A stretch of 64,000 bases of DNA from Streptomyces griseus (GTDB lineage: Bacteria > Actinomycetota > Actinomycetes > Streptomycetales > Streptomycetaceae): contig NZ_MDKB01000004.1 of assembly GCF_001715295.1 (NCBI RefSeq), positions 186,001-250,000 of the forward strand, read 5' to 3'. Positions 1-7,285 of the stretch are shown one piece after another. A program made the position numbers and the translations under genes. Under the pieces are notes generated by a model that had not been told where the DNA came from, ran no database searches, and saw only the letters and a program-made list of their open reading frames with translations. How positions within the stretch are numbered: the first letter of the stretch is position 1; each line of letters opens with the position of its first letter.

Positions 1-173
1 TCGTCGTAGCGGGCGAGCGGGAGAGGCTGCGACGGTGCGAGGCACCGGACTGCCGGCGCGCCTTCGTAGACCTGTCGCGCAACCGCTCCCGCCGCTACTG
101 CTCCAGCCGCACCTGCGGCAACCGGCTGCACGTAGCCGCGTACCGGGCCCGCCGCCGGGAAGCCACCGGCTGA
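1..173 (+). CDS. CGNR zinc-finger domain protein, C-terminal end (partial)
   Basis: Only the last 56 residues are in the window, read in frame from base 3 to a TGA at 171-173; the start lies upstream. The tail has the pair C-EAPD-C followed about 20 residues later by C-SSRT-C directly continued by G-N-R, the hallmark of the CGNR zinc finger. Proteins of this type pair an N-terminal ABATE-like domain with this C-terminal finger and are presumed DNA-binding regulators; that domain is not visible here. The basic tail (RARRR) fits nucleic-acid binding. The next gene is convergent, and a short GC-rich hairpin lies between them. Confidence 0.85.
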   Translation, partial: VVAGERERLRRCEAPDCRRAFVDLSRNRSRRYCSSRTCGNRLHVAAYRARRREATG

Positions 174-180
174 CGGCCGG

Positions 181-210
181 CGGCCCGGGGAGACGGCCCG
201 CGCCGGGCCG
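181..210. terminator. possible bidirectional hairpin terminator
   Basis: CGGCCCGG (181-188) pairs perfectly with CCGGGCCG (203-210) across a 14-base loop. It sits between the stop codons of two convergent genes. There is no U-tract, as is common in high-GC actinobacteria, so the call rests on position and stem only. Confidence 0.35.
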
Positions 211-218
211 GGGACCGC

Positions 219-374
219 TCACAGGAGGAAGAGATCATGCAGTGCGGCCATCAGCAGCAGGCCGCCGATCACCGTCAGGAAGATCATCAGGGGCGGCTGC
301 GACAGGGCGAAGAGGCAGCCGCGCGGCTCTTCGGCAGGGGGTGCGGGGGACTCGCCCCGGGATGTGTCCACCAT
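219..374 (-). CDS. 51-residue single-span membrane protein
   Basis: A short frame running from ATG at 374 to TGA at 219-221. The first ~20 residues are Pro/Glu-rich and polar (SPAPPAEEPRG). Residues about 28-45 form one hydrophobic helix (LMIFLTVIGGLLLMAAL), followed by a short tail HDLFLL. The N-out or N-in topology cannot be told. The size, composition and single span suggest a small membrane peptide of unknown role. It is convergent with the CGNR gene and lies downstream of the LacI regulator on the same strand, 155 bases away. No strong ribosome site is visible, so the start is less sure than the frame. Confidence 0.6.
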   Translation of the reverse strand: MVDTSRGESPAPPAEEPRGCLFALSQPPLMIFLTVIGGLLLMAALHDLFLL

Positions 375-529
375 CTCGTAGTGATCATGACGCACCGGGA
401 GCAGTGCGGGTGATCAATACGCCTTCCGGAGCGGTGAGTTCACCCACTCCAGGTCGCGAACAATCGCTCCGGCGTCCGAACCCCCGGGACCCGTTCGAGC
501 GCACGCCCCTGCGGCCCGGCCGGAGCGGC

Positions 530-1549
530 TCAGCGAGGGGCGGCGCTGGAGGCGCGTACGACCAGTTCCGGCTGGAGAACCACACTGCGGTGCTGGTGCC
601 CGCCGTTCTCGTCGTCCGCCTCCTCGAGGAGGAGTTCGGCCGCCATCCTGCCCATCACCACGGCGGGCTGCCGGACCGAGGTGAGCGGCACGGCCGCCGC
701 CGCGGCGAACTCGATGTCGTCGTACCCGACGATGGCCACGTCCTGAGGCACCCGGACCCCGGCGGCGTACAGCGCCTGCAGGACGCCGAGGGCCAGCAGG
801 TCGTTGGCGCAGAAGACGGCGGTCGGCCGGGGCACCAGGCCGAGCAGGCGGGCCCCGGCATCACGGCCCGCCGCCACGTCCAGGCGGTCCGAGGGGATCT
901 CGACCAGCGCCTCCGGCCCGAGCCCGGCCTCGGCCAGGGCAGCCAGGGCTCCCTCGCGGCGGTCCCTGATCTGATGCAGGTCGCCGGGCCCGCTCACGTA
1001 GGCGACCGAGGTGCGGCCGGCGGACACGAGGTGCCCGACGGCCAGCATGCCGCCGCGTACGTCGTCCACGGAGACCGCGCAGTTCTCGGTGGAGGCCGCG
1101 ACCCGGTCCACCAGCACGTAGGGGATGCGGTGGCGGGCGAACGCCTCCAGGTTCTTCCCGGTGGCGTCCGCGGGGGTGACCAGCACCCCGCAGACCCGCT
1201 GCTCGGCGAAGAGCCCGAGGTATTCGGACTCCTCCTCCTGACTCTGGCCGCTGTTGCAGACCATGACGCCGAGTCCGGCGTCCCGGGCCGCGCGCTCGGC
1301 ACCGCGGGCGATGTCCACGAAGAAGGGGTTGCCCATGTCCAGGACGAGCAGCGCCATGATGCGGCTGCGGCCGGCCCTGAGCTGCCTGGCCGACTCGCTC
1401 CGTACGTAACCCAGCTCGTCGATCGCCGCCAGCACCCGGGCGCGCGTGTCGGGCAGCACCGCCTCGGGGCGGTTGATCACGTTCGAGACCGTGCCCACCG
1501 AGACACCCGCCTGCCGGGCCACGTCCTTGATCCCTGCCACACGCGCCAC
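530..1549 (-). CDS. LacI/GalR-family transcriptional regulator
   Basis: 339 residues, the normal family length. The N-terminal helix-turn-helix and hinge start at residue 7 (IKDVARQAGVSVGTVSN), followed by a periplasmic-binding-protein-like effector domain with the usual PTAVFCANDLLALGVLQAL and VPQDVAIVGYDDIEFA blocks near residues 235-275. Such proteins bind palindromic operators as dimers and release DNA on binding a sugar or related ligand. The ligand cannot be deduced: no sugar transporter or glycosidase is adjacent in the window. Two candidate operators lie upstream (1667-1680 and 1791-1806), consistent with autoregulation. Confidence 0.92.
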   Translation of the reverse strand: MARVAGIKDVARQAGVSVGTVSNVINRPEAVLPDTRARVLAAIDELGYVRSESARQLRAGRSRIMALLVLDMGNPFFVDIARGAERAARDAGLGVMVCNSGQSQEEESEYLGLFAEQRVCGVLVTPADATGKNLEAFARHRIPYVLVDRVAASTENCAVSVDDVRGGMLAVGHLVSAGRTSVAYVSGPGDLHQIRDRREGALAALAEAGLGPEALVEIPSDRLDVAAGRDAGARLLGLVPRPTAVFCANDLLALGVLQALYAAGVRVPQDVAIVGYDDIEFAAAAAVPLTSVRQPAVVMGRMAAELLLEEADDENGGHQHRSVVLQPELVVRASSAAPR

Positions 1550-1666
1550 TTGCCCTGCCCCACTGATGCACTCGGCCGCCGCGCCCCGGCGCGACGTCTC
1601 ACTGTCGTACGGACGGACGTCCCGGCACGGCCCGCCCTCGCGTCGTCCGGGGCCGCACCACCGGAA

Positions 1667-1680
1667 TGAATTGTTTCAAT
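1667..1680. promoter_or_regulatory. candidate LacI-type half-palindrome
   Basis: TGAATTGTTTCAAT contains two nested inverted repeats: TGAA-TTGT-TTCA and ATTG-TTT-CAAT. It lies about 120 bases upstream of the LacI-family start codon, in an AT-richer patch of otherwise GC-rich DNA. It may be an autoregulatory operator; this is inferred from symmetry and position only. Confidence 0.4.
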
Positions 1681-1790
1681 ACGCTCGGGACGCTAAACCC
1701 GCCCTCGGCGTACAGTCAAGCTCGTGGCGCCGTGCGGCGAAATATACCCAGTCCCGGCGGAGGGTGCCGCGCCAGGGCCTGGCGATGCGC

Positions 1791-1806
1791 CATGAATCGA
1801 TTCATG
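1791..1806. promoter_or_regulatory. 16-bp perfect palindrome, candidate LacI-family operator
   Basis: CATGAATCGATTCATG is a perfect 16-bp palindrome with a central CG, the symmetry and TGAATCGATTCA core typical of LacI/GalR operators. It lies 242 bases upstream of the LacI-family start and about 55 bases past the stop codon of the next gene on the same strand. The 1550-1860 interval holds no convincing gene; these two sites are its notable content. Confidence 0.55.
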
Positions 1807-1860
1807 GACGCTGCGCCACGCGGCGGGAGGCTTGACCGTCCCGCCGGGCGGCGCGCTCCG

Positions 1861-2328
1861 TCAGATGCCGTGCTTCTTCAGGATCGCCTCGATGTCGCTG
1901 AAATCGTCCCCGGCCCCCGCGGACCGCTGCGACTTCTTCCCGCTGCCGTCCCGCGAGGCCGCCGGGGGAACCGCACCGGCACCGGGCCCGATCGAGGGCG
2001 CCGACGCACCGGGCGCCACCGCCTCACCCCGCGACGCGGCCCGTGCGGCCCTGCGCTCCTTGCGGGTGCCACCGCCCCGGCGCTCCACGGCACGCGTGGT
2101 CATGAAGAGCAGCCAGGCGACGCCCAGCAGCCCGAAGCCGATCCAGATGCTCGGCTTGAAGGCGATGCCGGACACCCACTCCACGAGGCCCGTGAGCACC
2201 AGGCCCACCGGCACCAGTGAGTAGGCGGCGATCCGGGTGGCCGCGAGGTACCGCTTGCGGTAGGCGGTGACCGCGGCGATGCCCAGTCCCGCCGCCGACA
2301 CCGCGGAACAGATGGTCTCGGCAAGCAT
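1861..2328 (-). CDS. conserved membrane protein with charged C-terminal tail
   Basis: 155 residues starting at ATG 2328, chosen because GGAGG sits 5 bases upstream; longer in-frame starts lack a ribosome site. Three hydrophobic segments lie near residues 5-22, 33-52 and 60-77. A basic stretch (RKERRAARAASR) and a Pro/Ala/Gly-rich linker follow, ending in an acidic-then-basic motif, DDFSDIEAILKKHGI, that looks like a conserved protein-contact tail. No enzymatic motif is visible. The function is unknown; the tail suggests docking to a cytoplasmic partner. Confidence 0.75.
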   Translation of the reverse strand: MLAETICSAVSAAGLGIAAVTAYRKRYLAATRIAAYSLVPVGLVLTGLVEWVSGIAFKPSIWIGFGLLGVAWLLFMTTRAVERRGGGTRKERRAARAASRGEAVAPGASAPSIGPGAGAVPPAASRDGSGKKSQRSAGAGDDFSDIEAILKKHGI

Positions 2329-2482
2329 CGCGGCCTCCAGCGATCGGGAAACGTCCCTTCCATCCTGCACCGGCCACCCGCGGCGGGGCCACGTCTCCGA
2401 GCCACATCAGGGACATTTCAGGGCCGCGATCCTCCCCAGGTCCCGTTTGGGAGGCGCGGCTCCGGCCTGGAAGACTGATTCC

Positions 2483-2998
2483 ATGAGCGATTCCACCCTC
2501 GCGGCGCCGGTCGTCCTCGACCTCTGGTGCGAGCTCGAGTGCCCCGACTGCCATCAGGCCCTCTCCGACGTCCACGCCCTGCGCGCCCGGTACGGCGACC
2601 GGCTCGACGTACGGCTGCGCCACTTCCCCCTGGATAAACACAAGCACGCCTACGCCGCGGCCCAGGCGGCCGAGGAGGCCGCCGACCAGGGCAAGGCGTG
2701 GGAGTACGTCGAGGCCGTTCTGGGGCGGGCGGCCGACCTCTCCCGCACCGGTGAGCCGCTGCTGCTCGAGGTGGCGCGGGAACTGGGCCTGGACGCCGAG
2801 GAGTTCGACACCGCCCTGATCGACGGCCGGCATCTGCTGATCGTCGACGCGGACCAGGCGGAAGGCAAGGCGATCGGCGTCACCGGCACTCCGACGTATG
2901 TGATCGGCGACGAGCGGCTGGACGGCGGGAAGAGCCAGGAGGGGCTGCGCGCGAGGATCGAGGAGATCGCCGACCGCCTGCTCGCGGAACAGGGCTGA
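2483..2998 (+). CDS. DsbA-family thioredoxin-like protein
   Basis: 171 residues with no signal peptide, so probably cytoplasmic. The active-site pair is CPDC at residues 20-23, directly after a beta strand (VVLDLWCELE), and the cis-Pro loop is GTPTY at about 135-139. The intervening helical insert matches the DsbA/FrnE thioredoxin superfamily. Such proteins handle thiol-disulfide exchange or isomerisation; the substrate is unknown. The gene is divergent from the membrane protein at 1861-2328, with a 154-base gap holding both promoters. A GNAT gene follows, convergent. Confidence 0.85.
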   Translation: MSDSTLAAPVVLDLWCELECPDCHQALSDVHALRARYGDRLDVRLRHFPLDKHKHAYAAAQAAEEAADQGKAWEYVEAVLGRAADLSRTGEPLLLEVARELGLDAEEFDTALIDGRHLLIVDADQAEGKAIGVTGTPTYVIGDERLDGGKSQEGLRARIEEIADRLLAEQG

Positions 2999-3029
2999 CG
3001 CCGCCCGGCGCGACCGGGGCGCCGGGCGC

Positions 3030-3866
3030 CTACAGGGCCTTGGCCAGGTTGTACTGGGTCACCTCGTAGCCCAGCGACTCGTAGAGCCGCAGGGCGGGCG
3101 TGTTGGACGCGAAGACGTGCAGGCCCAGCCGGGCCGGTCCGGCTTCGAGGGTGAGTTGCTCCGCGAGGCGCATCAGCGCCCGCCCGTAGCCGTGGCCCCG
3201 GTGCTCCTCGGCCACCTCGACGTCGAAGACGTAGCCGATCTCGTCGCCCTCGGGCGTGGGGAGCCGGGCCAGCCAGAGGTGCCCGAGTGTCTCCTCGCCG
3301 CGGACGAGGACGTGGAAGCGCATGCCCGGCGTCGACAGTCCGTCCGGGAGTTTCGTGGCGTGGTCGGTCTCGGACTTGTGCCGGGCCTGCTCCTCGGGGA
3401 CGCCCCGCTCGATCCAGCTCCGCGCGTACGCCTCGGCGCTGGTGCTCGCCCACACCGCGAACTCCGCCTCGGTCATCGGGCGGCCGTTCAGCCCCTCGGG
3501 CAGCGCCGGGGCGGGCCGCGCCAGGGTCTTCAGCATGTTCCGGCTGCGCTCGGTGTAGCCGAGTGCGGCGCCGAGGCCCCCGGCGGCCCGGGCGTCCGCC
3601 GGCACCACCGCGCGGACCTGGGTGCAGCCCCATCCGCGCAGCACCTCCTCCGCGGCGAGGACGGCGATGGTGCCGCGCCCGCGCCGGCGCCGCGGTTCGT
3701 CGATGCGGAGGTCCCGCAGGATGCCGGCGCTCGGACCGAACGCCGGGTCGGTGCTGATGCCGAGGGACCCGACGGGACGTCCGTTGTCGCAGACGTCGTA
3801 CGTGCGGGACCGGGCACCGTCGGCGCCGTGCTGGATCGGCCCGGTGGGCCGCAGGGTCGTTGTCAT
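3030..3866 (-). CDS. tandem GNAT-domain N-acetyltransferase
   Basis: 278 residues from ATG 3866; an upstream in-frame ATG at 3941 would add 25 polar residues with no support. Two GNAT folds are seen. The C-terminal one has a clear acetyl-CoA loop, VEVAEEHRGHGYGRALM, near residues 210-226, and the closing FASNTPALRLYESLGYE. The N-terminal copy has a weaker R/G-rich loop (RRRRGRGTI). The N-terminal half is often the non-catalytic partner in such tandem enzymes. The substrate is unknown. It is convergent with the DsbA-like gene, 31 bases apart. Confidence 0.85.
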   Translation of the reverse strand: MTTTLRPTGPIQHGADGARSRTYDVCDNGRPVGSLGISTDPAFGPSAGILRDLRIDEPRRRRGRGTIAVLAAEEVLRGWGCTQVRAVVPADARAAGGLGAALGYTERSRNMLKTLARPAPALPEGLNGRPMTEAEFAVWASTSAEAYARSWIERGVPEEQARHKSETDHATKLPDGLSTPGMRFHVLVRGEETLGHLWLARLPTPEGDEIGYVFDVEVAEEHRGHGYGRALMRLAEQLTLEAGPARLGLHVFASNTPALRLYESLGYEVTQYNLAKAL

Positions 3867-3921
3867 CACGGGATTTCTATCCGCTGGGCGGCCGTCCGTC
3901 ACCCGCTTTTCCGGATCCGGT

Positions 3922-4743
3922 TCACGGGTCGAGGTCGTCACCCGCGCGCTCGTCGAAGAGCCGCACGGCCTTGGCCGTCACCGGCCCGGGGGCGCCCGGC
4001 AGTTCCCGTCCGTCGATCCGGTGGACGGCCTGGATGTCGCGGAGGGTCGACGTCAGGAAGATCTCCTCCGCGTGTTCCAGCACGTCCATCGGGAGGTCGG
4101 TCTCCTGGGCGCCCGTCCACTCCACGGCCAGGGCCCGGGTGATTCCCGCGAGGCAGCCGGAGGTGACGGGAGGGGTGTGGATCCGGCCGTCGAGGACGAC
4201 GAAGACGTTGGAGCCCGTGCCCTCGCAGAGCCTGCCGACCGTGTTGGGGAACAGCGCCTCGGACGCGCCCCGCTCGTGGGCGCGCGCCAGGGCGACCACG
4301 TTCTCGGCGTACGAGGTGGTCTTGAGCCCGGACAGCGCGCCCCGTTCGTTGCGCGTCCAGGGCACGGTGATCACCGCCGTGCTGTCGGGGCGCCGGTCGG
4401 CCTCGCCCAGGGCGACCACCAGGCTGGGCCCGTCGTCGCCGCGGTCGGAGCCGAGCGGGGAGAGGCCGCCGGTGTACGTGATCCGGAGCCGGCCGAGCGC
4501 CATCGGGTTGGCGTCGATCACCGCCGCGCAGGCGCCGCGCACCTCGTCGAGGTCGGGGTCGGGCAGGCCGAGCCCCCTGGCCGAGCGGGTCAGCCGGTCG
4601 AGGTGCCGGGTGAGCGCGAAGGGGCGCCCCTCGGCGACCCTGACCGTCTCGAAGATGCCGTCCCCCACGGTCAGCCCGTGGTCCAGGACGGACACCCGTG
4701 CGTCGTCGGCGTCCCGCAGTTCCCCGTTGACCCAGATCCTCAT
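3922..4743 (-). CDS. pabC: aminodeoxychorismate lyase (class IV aminotransferase)
   Basis: 273 residues. This PLP enzyme converts 4-amino-4-deoxychorismate to 4-aminobenzoate plus pyruvate for folate synthesis. The N-terminal VNGELRDADDARVSVLDHG and GDGIFETVRV blocks are class IV signatures, and the PLP lysine is K141 in SGLKTTSYAEN, followed by EALFPNTVGRLCEGTGSNVF. The start ATG at 4743 overlaps the TGA of pabB (ATGA), so the two are translationally coupled. A branched-chain or D-amino-acid aminotransferase is the alternative, but the pabB neighbour makes PabC much more likely. Confidence 0.9.
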   Translation of the reverse strand: MRIWVNGELRDADDARVSVLDHGLTVGDGIFETVRVAEGRPFALTRHLDRLTRSARGLGLPDPDLDEVRGACAAVIDANPMALGRLRITYTGGLSPLGSDRGDDGPSLVVALGEADRRPDSTAVITVPWTRNERGALSGLKTTSYAENVVALARAHERGASEALFPNTVGRLCEGTGSNVFVVLDGRIHTPPVTSGCLAGITRALAVEWTGAQETDLPMDVLEHAEEIFLTSTLRDIQAVHRIDGRELPGAPGPVTAKAVRLFDERAGDDLDP

Positions 4744-5792
4744 GGCGCGGTCCCTCCTGTCTCCTCGTGGACGCCCGACGCTACCGCGAGCAGCCGCGAC
4801 GCCTTCAGCTCGGTCTCCGCCCATTCACGGCGCGGGTCGGACCCCCAGGTGATTCCCGCTCCCGTACCGAAGCGCAGCAGGGGCGCCGGGCCGGTGCGGT
4901 CGATCCAGAAGGTCCGTATCCCCACGGCGAGTCCGGCGGTGACCCGGTCGGCGTCCACCCATCCGACCGCGCCGCAGTAGGGGCCCCGGGGCGACGTCTC
5001 CAGGGCTTCGATGATGCGCAGCGCGCTGGACTTGGGTGCGCCGGTGACGGATCCGGGTGGGAACGCCGCGGTGAGCAGTTCGGGCCAGCCGGCGCCGTCG
5101 GCGAGCCGCCCGCGCACGGTGGAGACGAGGTGGACGAGGCCGGGGTGCTTCTCGACCACGCAGAGGTCGGGCACGCCCACGCTGCCGGTCGCGCAGACCC
5201 GTCCCAGGTCGTTGCGGACCAGGTCCACGATCATGACGTTCTCCGCGTGGTCCTTCTCCAGGAGGTCGTCCTCGGTGCGGCCGGTGCCCTTGATCGGTCC
5301 CGACTCCACGGTCCGGCCGTCGCGCTTCAGGAAGAGCTCGGGGGAGGCGGTGGCGATCTCCACCCCGTGCGAGGGCAGACGGATCGTGCCCGCGTACGGC
5401 GCCGGGTTGCCCCGGGCGAGCAGCGCGGTGAGGGCGTCGACGTCGGCGGCGGGGTCGGGCAGGGGCGCGGACAGCACCCGGCAGAGGTTCGCCTGGTAGA
5501 CCTCGCCCGCCGCGATGTGTTCACGGATCCGTCGTACGCCGGCCAGGTAGGCGTCCTCGTCCAGTGACGAGGTCCAGTCCCGCGGCGCGGGTCCGCGCCA
5601 GGCCCCGGGCCCGGGGAAGGGCACCTGCTCCGTACGTACGGTGGCGAAGCGGGCGCAGACCAGGCGGCCTTCGAAGTCGGCGCACACGGCCCAGAAACCG
5701 GACGATTCGAGAGCCGCGGGATCGCTGGTCACGTCCTGCAGACCGGAGGCGACGAGGCCGCCGAAGCGGGCCATGGGGGCGAGGTCGTACAC
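4740..5792 (-). CDS. pabB: aminodeoxychorismate synthase component I
   Basis: 350 residues with a GTG start at 5792. It is the chorismate-binding subunit that aminates chorismate. Recognisable blocks are the ASPELFL strand, SGPIKGTGRT, DLVRNDLGRVC, VHLVSTVRGRL and the FPPGSVTGAPK active-site region, ending in GTGAGITWGSDP. It is shorter than TrpE/PabB of ~450-500 residues because most of the N-terminal regulatory half is missing, which is usual for this actinobacterial type. The amidotransferase subunit (pabA/trpG) is not nearby. No good ribosome site was found, so the start could instead be the ATG at 5774. Confidence 0.88.
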   Translation of the reverse strand: MYDLAPMARFGGLVASGLQDVTSDPAALESSGFWAVCADFEGRLVCARFATVRTEQVPFPGPGAWRGPAPRDWTSSLDEDAYLAGVRRIREHIAAGEVYQANLCRVLSAPLPDPAADVDALTALLARGNPAPYAGTIRLPSHGVEIATASPELFLKRDGRTVESGPIKGTGRTEDDLLEKDHAENVMIVDLVRNDLGRVCATGSVGVPDLCVVEKHPGLVHLVSTVRGRLADGAGWPELLTAAFPPGSVTGAPKSSALRIIEALETSPRGPYCGAVGWVDADRVTAGLAVGIRTFWIDRTGPAPLLRFGTGAGITWGSDPRREWAETELKASRLLAVASGVHEETGGTAP

Positions 5793-5867
5793 GCCGACGA
5801 GTGTAGGGCGGTCCGTGCTGACCTGCGGCGGGGCGGAGGCAGCGCAGCACGCTGCGCAAACGCGTTT

Positions 5868-5895
5868 TTGTACTGGCCCGGGAATCCGCTAGAGT
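5868..5895 (+). promoter_or_regulatory. promoter of the tRNA cluster
   Basis: TTGTAC (5868-5873), a 16-base spacer and TAGAGT (5890-5895) form a housekeeping-sigma type promoter 42 bases before the first tRNA. It sits in an AT-rich island preceded by T5 and followed by a GC-rich leader, as is usual for stable-RNA promoters in Streptomyces. Confidence 0.6.
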
Positions 5896-5937
5896 TCAAC
5901 ACGTCGCCGGGACGCGCAAGCGGGCCGGAAAGGACAA

Positions 5938-6010
5938 GCGGACGTAGCTCAGTTGGTAGAGCGCAACCTTGCCAAGGTTGAGGTCGCCAGTTCGAACCTG
6001 GTCGTCCGCT
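5938..6010 (+). tRNA. tRNA-Gly (GCC)
   Basis: A full cloverleaf: acceptor GCGGACG pairs with CGTCCGC, D arm GCTC...GAGC, anticodon stem CAACC/GGTTG with loop TTGCCAA (anticodon GCC), and T arm with TTCGAAC. Discriminator base T. The 3' CCA is not encoded. First of five tRNAs in a single array. Confidence 0.97.
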
Positions 6011-6047
6011 CGCAGAAGGTGGGGGATCTTCCCGAACCCTCATCCGT

Positions 6048-6121
6048 GGTGGAGTGGCCGAGAGGCGAGGCAACGGCCTGCAAAGCCGTCTACACGGGTT
6101 CAAATCCCGTCTCCACCTCCA
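6048..6121 (+). tRNA. tRNA-Cys (GCA)
   Basis: Acceptor GGTGGAG pairs with CTCCACC; the anticodon stem ACGGC/GCCGT encloses loop CTGCAAA (anticodon GCA); the T loop is TTCAAAT. Discriminator T is followed by an encoded CCA (6119-6121). Only two bases separate it from the next tRNA. Confidence 0.96.
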
Positions 6122-6122
6122 A

Positions 6123-6194
6123 GGACGATTAGCTCAGCGGGAGAGCACTTCCCTGACACGGAAGGGGTCACTGGTTCAATCCCAGTATCGTCCA
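6123..6194 (+). tRNA. tRNA-Val (GAC), copy 1
   Basis: Acceptor GGACGAT/ATCGTCC, D arm GCTC/GAGC, anticodon stem CTTCC/GGAAG with loop CTGACAC (anticodon GAC), T loop TTCAATC. Discriminator A. The body is identical to copy 2 but the acceptor stem differs. Confidence 0.96.
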
Positions 6195-6213
6195 CCGGTC
6201 CGCAAGGACCCCC

Positions 6214-6285
6214 GCGCGATTAGCTCAGCGGGAGAGCACTTCCCTGACACGGAAGGGGTCACTGGTTCAATCCCAGTATCGCGCA
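6214..6285 (+). tRNA. tRNA-Val (GAC), copy 2
   Basis: Same body as copy 1 with acceptor GCGCGAT/ATCGCGC. The anticodon loop is CTGACAC. Discriminator A. Placed 19 bases after copy 1. Confidence 0.96.
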
Positions 6286-6308
6286 CGCAGTACACGCAGG
6301 TCCGTCCC

Positions 6309-6380
6309 GCGCGATTAGCTCAGCGGGAGAGCGCTTCCCTGACACGGAAGAGGTCACTGGTTCAATCCCAGTATCGCGCA
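6309..6380 (+). tRNA. tRNA-Val (GAC), copy 3
   Basis: Acceptor GCGCGAT/ATCGCGC as in copy 2, with small changes in the D-arm/anticodon junction (GAGCGC) and variable region (AGAGGTC). Anticodon GAC. The array terminator follows after 6 bases. Confidence 0.96.
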
Positions 6381-6386
6381 CCGTGC

Positions 6387-6420
6387 GAAACCCCCGGTCG
6401 TCTCGACGACCGGGGGTTTC
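6387..6420 (+). terminator. terminator of the tRNA array
   Basis: GAAACCCCCGGTCGT (6387-6401) pairs perfectly with ACGACCGGGGGTTTC (6406-6420) around a 4-base loop, with T-rich sequence (TTTCTTC) on the 3' side. Strong intrinsic-type hairpin directly after the last tRNA. Confidence 0.9.
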
Positions 6421-6937
6421 TTCGTCGGTGGGTGGGGTCGGCGGGTGACGCCGGTGGGGGGTGCGAGGCAGTCGGTGCCCGGTCCGCTGCCGCCGATGAA
6501 ACCCTGGCCGAGGACGACGGGCCGGTACCGGCCGGTGGCCGCTCCGGGGGCGGCGGCGAAACCGGACGAGAAGCGGCGAGGGAGGCGGGCACCGCCCGGC
6601 GGGGACCGTCGCGTTCGGCAGGGTGCCCGCCGAAGGCGGCGGGGAGGCCCGCACGGCGAGGCCCCGGCCGGAGGGCGGGGGCGGAGGCCGGATGCGAGCG
6701 GGGTGTGCACGCGGTCCGGGGGCGTCGGCCGGGCGGAAGGAGAGGTCCGCCGGCGAGCGCGGCGGGTCGTACGCGCCGGCGGGTGCGGGGCGCGGCCGTC
6801 CGGGACCTGCCGGGGACTTCATGGCGCGCGCTCCGGCCGTGGACCTGACCAGAGGTCCGGGATCATGGGCGGGGAGCCTTCGTCCGTACGTCACGGGCCG
6901 GTGCGTCCGGCACCCGGCCCGTGGCGCGGCGGTCGGG
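6421..6937. other. 517-bp gene-free GC-rich interval
   Basis: Open frames exist on both strands but are Arg/Pro/Gly-rich low-complexity translations that run into the tRNA region and look like products of high GC. I see no ribosome site, conserved motif, repeat family member or tRNA here. It separates the tRNA terminator from the stop codon of the next minus-strand gene. Confidence 0.6.
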
Positions 6938-7222
6938 TCAGGAGGAGAAGAGCATCCGGCCGAAGCTCTTCTGGCGGTGGTGGCCGCCGTAGTGACCGCC
7001 CTGGTGCGGCGCGCCCCAGGCGGGGGCGGGCGCGGCGGGGTAGGCCTGCGGGGCCGGCGGCGCGGGCGGGGCCTGCTGCGTCCACTGCGCCTCCAGGCGG
7101 GTCAGGGACTCCAGCTCGCCGTAGTCGAGGAATATCCCGCGGCAGCCGCTGCACTGCTCGATCTGGACGCCGTTGCGGTTGTAGGTGTGCATCTGGGCGT
7201 GACACTTGGGGCACTGGATCAT
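6938..7222 (-). CDS. TFIIB-type zinc-ribbon protein
   Basis: 94 residues. Two Cys pairs, CPKC (residues 4-7) and CSGC (24-27), bracket a beta-hairpin (MHTYNRNGVQIEQ) and are followed by RGIFLDYGELESL, the standard form of the TFIIB-like zinc-ribbon domain. The C-terminal half is a Pro/Ala linker and a Gly/His-rich stretch (HQGGHYGGHH) that could bind metal. Proteins of this type are widespread and poorly characterised; a nucleic-acid or protein-binding role is inferred from the fold only. Confidence 0.85.
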   Translation of the reverse strand: MIQCPKCHAQMHTYNRNGVQIEQCSGCRGIFLDYGELESLTRLEAQWTQQAPPAPPAPQAYPAAPAPAWGAPHQGGHYGGHHRQKSFGRMLFSS

Positions 7223-7285
7223 CGGGTCGGCTCCTCCGTCGTCGTGTCGTCACCGGAACGGATGCCCGGCGGCGGTCGGTTCACC

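Noticed and set aside
6123-6380. Short tandem repeats resembling a CRISPR array
   Set aside because: The repeats are the three tRNA-Val genes; spacing and content do not fit CRISPR, and no cas gene is present.
6054-6848. Coding frames across the tRNA array
   Set aside because: They run through five tRNAs and a terminator. The repeated peptide (AQRESTSLTRKGSLVQSQY) comes from the repeated tRNA-Val sequence.
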